Assembly: GCA_036266075.1 (NCBI GenBank)
Contig: DATANV010000015.1
Location: 62,001 to 126,000 of the forward strand
DNA from: VRUE01 sp036266075
GTDB lineage: Bacteria; Actinomycetota; Thermoleophilia; Solirubrobacterales; 70-9
Length of the DNA stretch: 64,000 bases
Reading direction: 5' to 3'
A program made the position numbers and the translations under genes. Shown in pieces: positions 60,291 to 64,000 of the stretch. The stretch's first letter is position 1, and every line of letters begins with the position of its first letter. A model generated the notes under the pieces. It saw nothing but the letters and a program-made list of their open reading frames with translations, was not told where the DNA came from and did no database searches.

Positions 60291-60929
60291 CTAGCGGTTT
60301 CGCTTGCGCGGCAGGGTGCCGAAGATCACGTCCCAGGTCGGCGAGGAGACGCCGTAGCCGTAGCGGTGGTCCTGGAAGTGGTGGCGCATGTGCTGCTCGC
60401 GCAGCCGTTTGCCGAGCTTGGAGCGCGGTACGAAGTGGTGCACGTAGTAGTGCATGTAGTCGTAGAAGAGGTAGCCGGCGATGAAGCCGCCGAACAGGGG
60501 GTAGGCCGTCGGCGTGCCGAAGAGCAGCGTGAAGCCGAAGAAGAAGAGCGCCGCCAGCGGGATCGAGACGGCCGGCGGCATCACCAGGCGCAGCCGGTCG
60601 TTGGGGTGGTCGTGGTGGATGCCGTGGATGATGAAGTGCATCCGCCGGCCGAAGGCGTTGTCGGGCTCCCAGTGGAAGACCAGGCGGTGCAGCCAGTACT
60701 CGGTCAGGGTCCAGATGCCAAGGCCGCCGAGGTTGAGCAGGGCGATCTGCCACCAGCTCTGGCCGCGATCGGCTCCGAGCCACTCCATCGCGACGATCAC
60801 CGGCACGAAGACGATCGCCGGGATCGACGGGTGGACCCGGGAGAAGAAGTTGAGGAAGTCGCTCTCGAATAGCTGTGGGGAGTCCGAGAGCTTGGCGGTG
60901 CGATCGGGGGCGTCCATTCGCAGACCCAT
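60291..60929 (-). CDS. Fatty acid hydroxylase/sterol desaturase superfamily protein
   Basis: 212 residues from ATG 60929 (ATG 60917 is also possible; neither has a clear ribosome binding site). Four to five membrane helices and the di-iron histidine clusters EYWLHRLVFHWEP, HFIIHGIHHDHPND, HYYVHHFVP and HMRHHFQDHRYGYGVSS are those of FA2H-type fatty acid 2-hydroxylases. It probably hydroxylates acyl chains. Near the desaturase and PucR regulator, it suggests a lipid-remodelling neighbourhood. Convergent with the PucR gene, separated by repeat family A. Confidence 0.88.
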   Translation of the reverse strand: MGLRMDAPDRTAKLSDSPQLFESDFLNFFSRVHPSIPAIVFVPVIVAMEWLGADRGQSWWQIALLNLGGLGIWTLTEYWLHRLVFHWEPDNAFGRRMHFIIHGIHHDHPNDRLRLVMPPAVSIPLAALFFFGFTLLFGTPTAYPLFGGFIAGYLFYDYMHYYVHHFVPRSKLGKRLREQHMRHHFQDHRYGYGVSSPTWDVIFGTLPRKRNR

Positions 60930-61084
60930 GGTAGCGGCGGCGGTGGGCCTCGTTAGGCGGCCGGCCTGTCGCGGCTCGTGCCCGCAAGACGCGGGGAAGA
61001 TGTAAAGCCTCTGTGTCAAGAACGTTGCGCTTTGCGGGAACGCGGGTCACGAAAGTGCAATGACGTTGGCATGATCGCCAGCGG

Positions 61085-61273
61085 ATGCCGCGCAAGCCCA
61101 AACCGCCGACCTGCGAGGACTGCTACTTCCGCAAGAACTTGCTCTGCGCCTTGGAGCTCGACGAGCCCTGCACGACCTTCCGCCCGAATCGCCCCGAGGG
61201 CCTGGTGCCACCCAGGCAGCCGGTCCTGCTGATGCGTCCTCCCCGCTGGGCAACGCAGTCGCAGGTTGCGTAG
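61085..61273 (+). CDS. Small cysteine-containing protein, unknown function
   Basis: 62 residues: basic start PRKPKPPT, then CEDCYFRKNLLCALELDEPC with four Cys spaced CxxC-x(8)-C-x(8)-C, a likely zinc or iron-sulfur site, and a Pro/Arg-rich tail. Compact, with codon bias like the rest of the window, so probably real. It lies before hsp20; a GC-rich hairpin starts at its stop codon. Confidence 0.6.
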   Translation: MPRKPKPPTCEDCYFRKNLLCALELDEPCTTFRPNRPEGLVPPRQPVLLMRPPRWATQSQVA

Positions 61274-61315
61274 GCGGGCGGGTCGCGGGTTGCGTTGGGG
61301 GCGACCCCGCCCGCC
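61273..61315 (+). terminator. GC-rich hairpin after the small Cys protein
   Basis: 14-bp stem (61273-61286 with 61301-61315, one bulged C) and a 14-nt loop. No T-tract follows, so termination is uncertain. Confidence 0.45.
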
Positions 61316-61340
61316 CTTCGCACGCGCCGAGCGCGCTGGC

Positions 61341-61346
61341 TATGGT
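61341..61346 (+). promoter_or_regulatory. -10-like element of hsp20
   Basis: TATGGT ends 8 nt before ATG 61355. Confidence 0.35.
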
Positions 61347-61354
61347 TTTCGCTC

Positions 61355-61798
61355 ATGCCTGAACGAGATTTGTTTGCCAACTTCGCGCGGATGCGGAGGG
61401 AGATGGACCAGATGCTTGGGGGTGCGTGGGGCCGCACTACCTATGTGAGCCGGCGTAGCACTGGGTTTTCGCCCAATGTCGACGTCTACTACTGCGGCGA
61501 ACCGCAGAGGGCCGTCGTGAAGGTGGATCTGGCCGGCGTGGACCTGAATCAGGTCGGGATCGAGGTCAGTGGGCGGCAGCTGGCGATCGTCGGGGAACGG
61601 CCGGTGCAGGAGACCGAGGGGCGCGTGTACCAGCAGGTCGAGATCCCGTCCGGGCCGTTCCGGCGGGTGGTCGAGCTGCAGGTCGACGTCGACGCCGACA
61701 ACGCCAAGGCCAGCTACGAGGACGGGGTCCTGCGGATCGACCTGCCGTTGCGCGATCCCGCGCAGACGACGCGCCGCGTGCCGATCGGGCGGGACTAG
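61355..61798 (+). CDS. Hsp20/alpha-crystallin small heat-shock chaperone
   Basis: 147 residues from ATG 61355. The alpha-crystallin domain spans about residues 38-130 (FSPNVDVYYC ... AVVKVDLAGVDLNQVGIEVSGRQLAIVGER), with the conserved ending ASYEDGVLRIDLPLR. It holds unfolding proteins for refolding. Its stop codon is two bases before the lon start, so chaperone and protease are co-transcribed, a logical heat-shock unit. No HrcA (CIRCE) or HAIR motif was recognised upstream. Confidence 0.92.
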   Translation: MPERDLFANFARMRREMDQMLGGAWGRTTYVSRRSTGFSPNVDVYYCGEPQRAVVKVDLAGVDLNQVGIEVSGRQLAIVGERPVQETEGRVYQQVEIPSGPFRRVVELQVDVDADNAKASYEDGVLRIDLPLRDPAQTTRRVPIGRD

Positions 61799-61800
61799 TG

Positions 61801-64000
<2,200 letters not shown>

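Overview
The window is very GC-rich chromosomal DNA with strong third-position G/C. Its gene set suggests a high-GC actinobacterium, most likely of the Thermoleophilia/Solirubrobacterales type. That assignment is an inference from several features: many secreted repeat proteins ending in basic beta-rich domains, a standalone OmpR-type DNA-binding domain, a succinate dehydrogenase with a CCG-type cysteine-rich subunit, and a Bacillus-like large SRP RNA. Many start codons sit 6-9 nt after a -10-like hexamer with no ribosome binding site, which points to widespread leaderless transcription.

Layout. 1-1600: accessory DNA beside tRNA-Val(CAC), with the end of a restriction-type nuclease gene and a VapBC toxin-antitoxin pair lying between two 32-bp copies of the tRNA 3' end. 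1.8-10.2 kb: a secreted protein, a cation/proton antiporter, the large SRP RNA (with Alu domain), an ABC-2 exporter, acetolactate decarboxylase, a secreted metzincin-like protease with a PASTA tail, and a polytopic glycosyltransferase-like protein whose gene carries an in-frame 85-bp palindrome. 10.2-14.7 kb: dnaX-ybaB-recR, a degenerate GGDEF protein and a MerR/B12-like regulator. 15-25 kb: an overlapping four-gene operon of a PstS-like protein, an FtsH-like membrane protease and two large secreted proteins. 25-30 kb: an AbiEii remnant, a lone winged-helix regulator and two secreted propeller-type proteins. 30-37.5 kb: pstSCAB continuing, through 4-bp overlaps, into a lipoprotein, two zinc-ribbon proteins and two envelope proteins. 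37.5-44.7 kb: MMPL exporter, aspartate kinase, aspartate-semialdehyde dehydrogenase, a Na+/H+ antiporter and a drug exporter. 44.7-57.4 kb: sdhA-sdhB-CCG subunit, a small accessory region with an Xre/MbcA-type antitoxin-like gene, M28 and site-2 proteases, an AidB-like dehydrogenase, then icd and mdh. 57.5-64 kb: a winged-helix/AT-hook protein, a fatty-acid desaturase divergent from a PucR-type regulator, a fatty acid hydroxylase, Hsp20 and the start of lon.

How the parts fit: icd, mdh and sdhAB-CCG supply TCA-cycle steps. lysC-asd make aspartate semialdehyde. Two phosphate-binding-protein operons, both preceded by PHO-box-like repeats, suggest heavy investment in phosphate scavenging and the cell envelope. 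Desaturase, hydroxylase and the PucR regulator suggest lipid remodelling. Palindromic repeats are scattered between and even inside genes. No CRISPR array, integrase, transposase or rRNA was seen. No gene-free stretch exceeds 300 bp.
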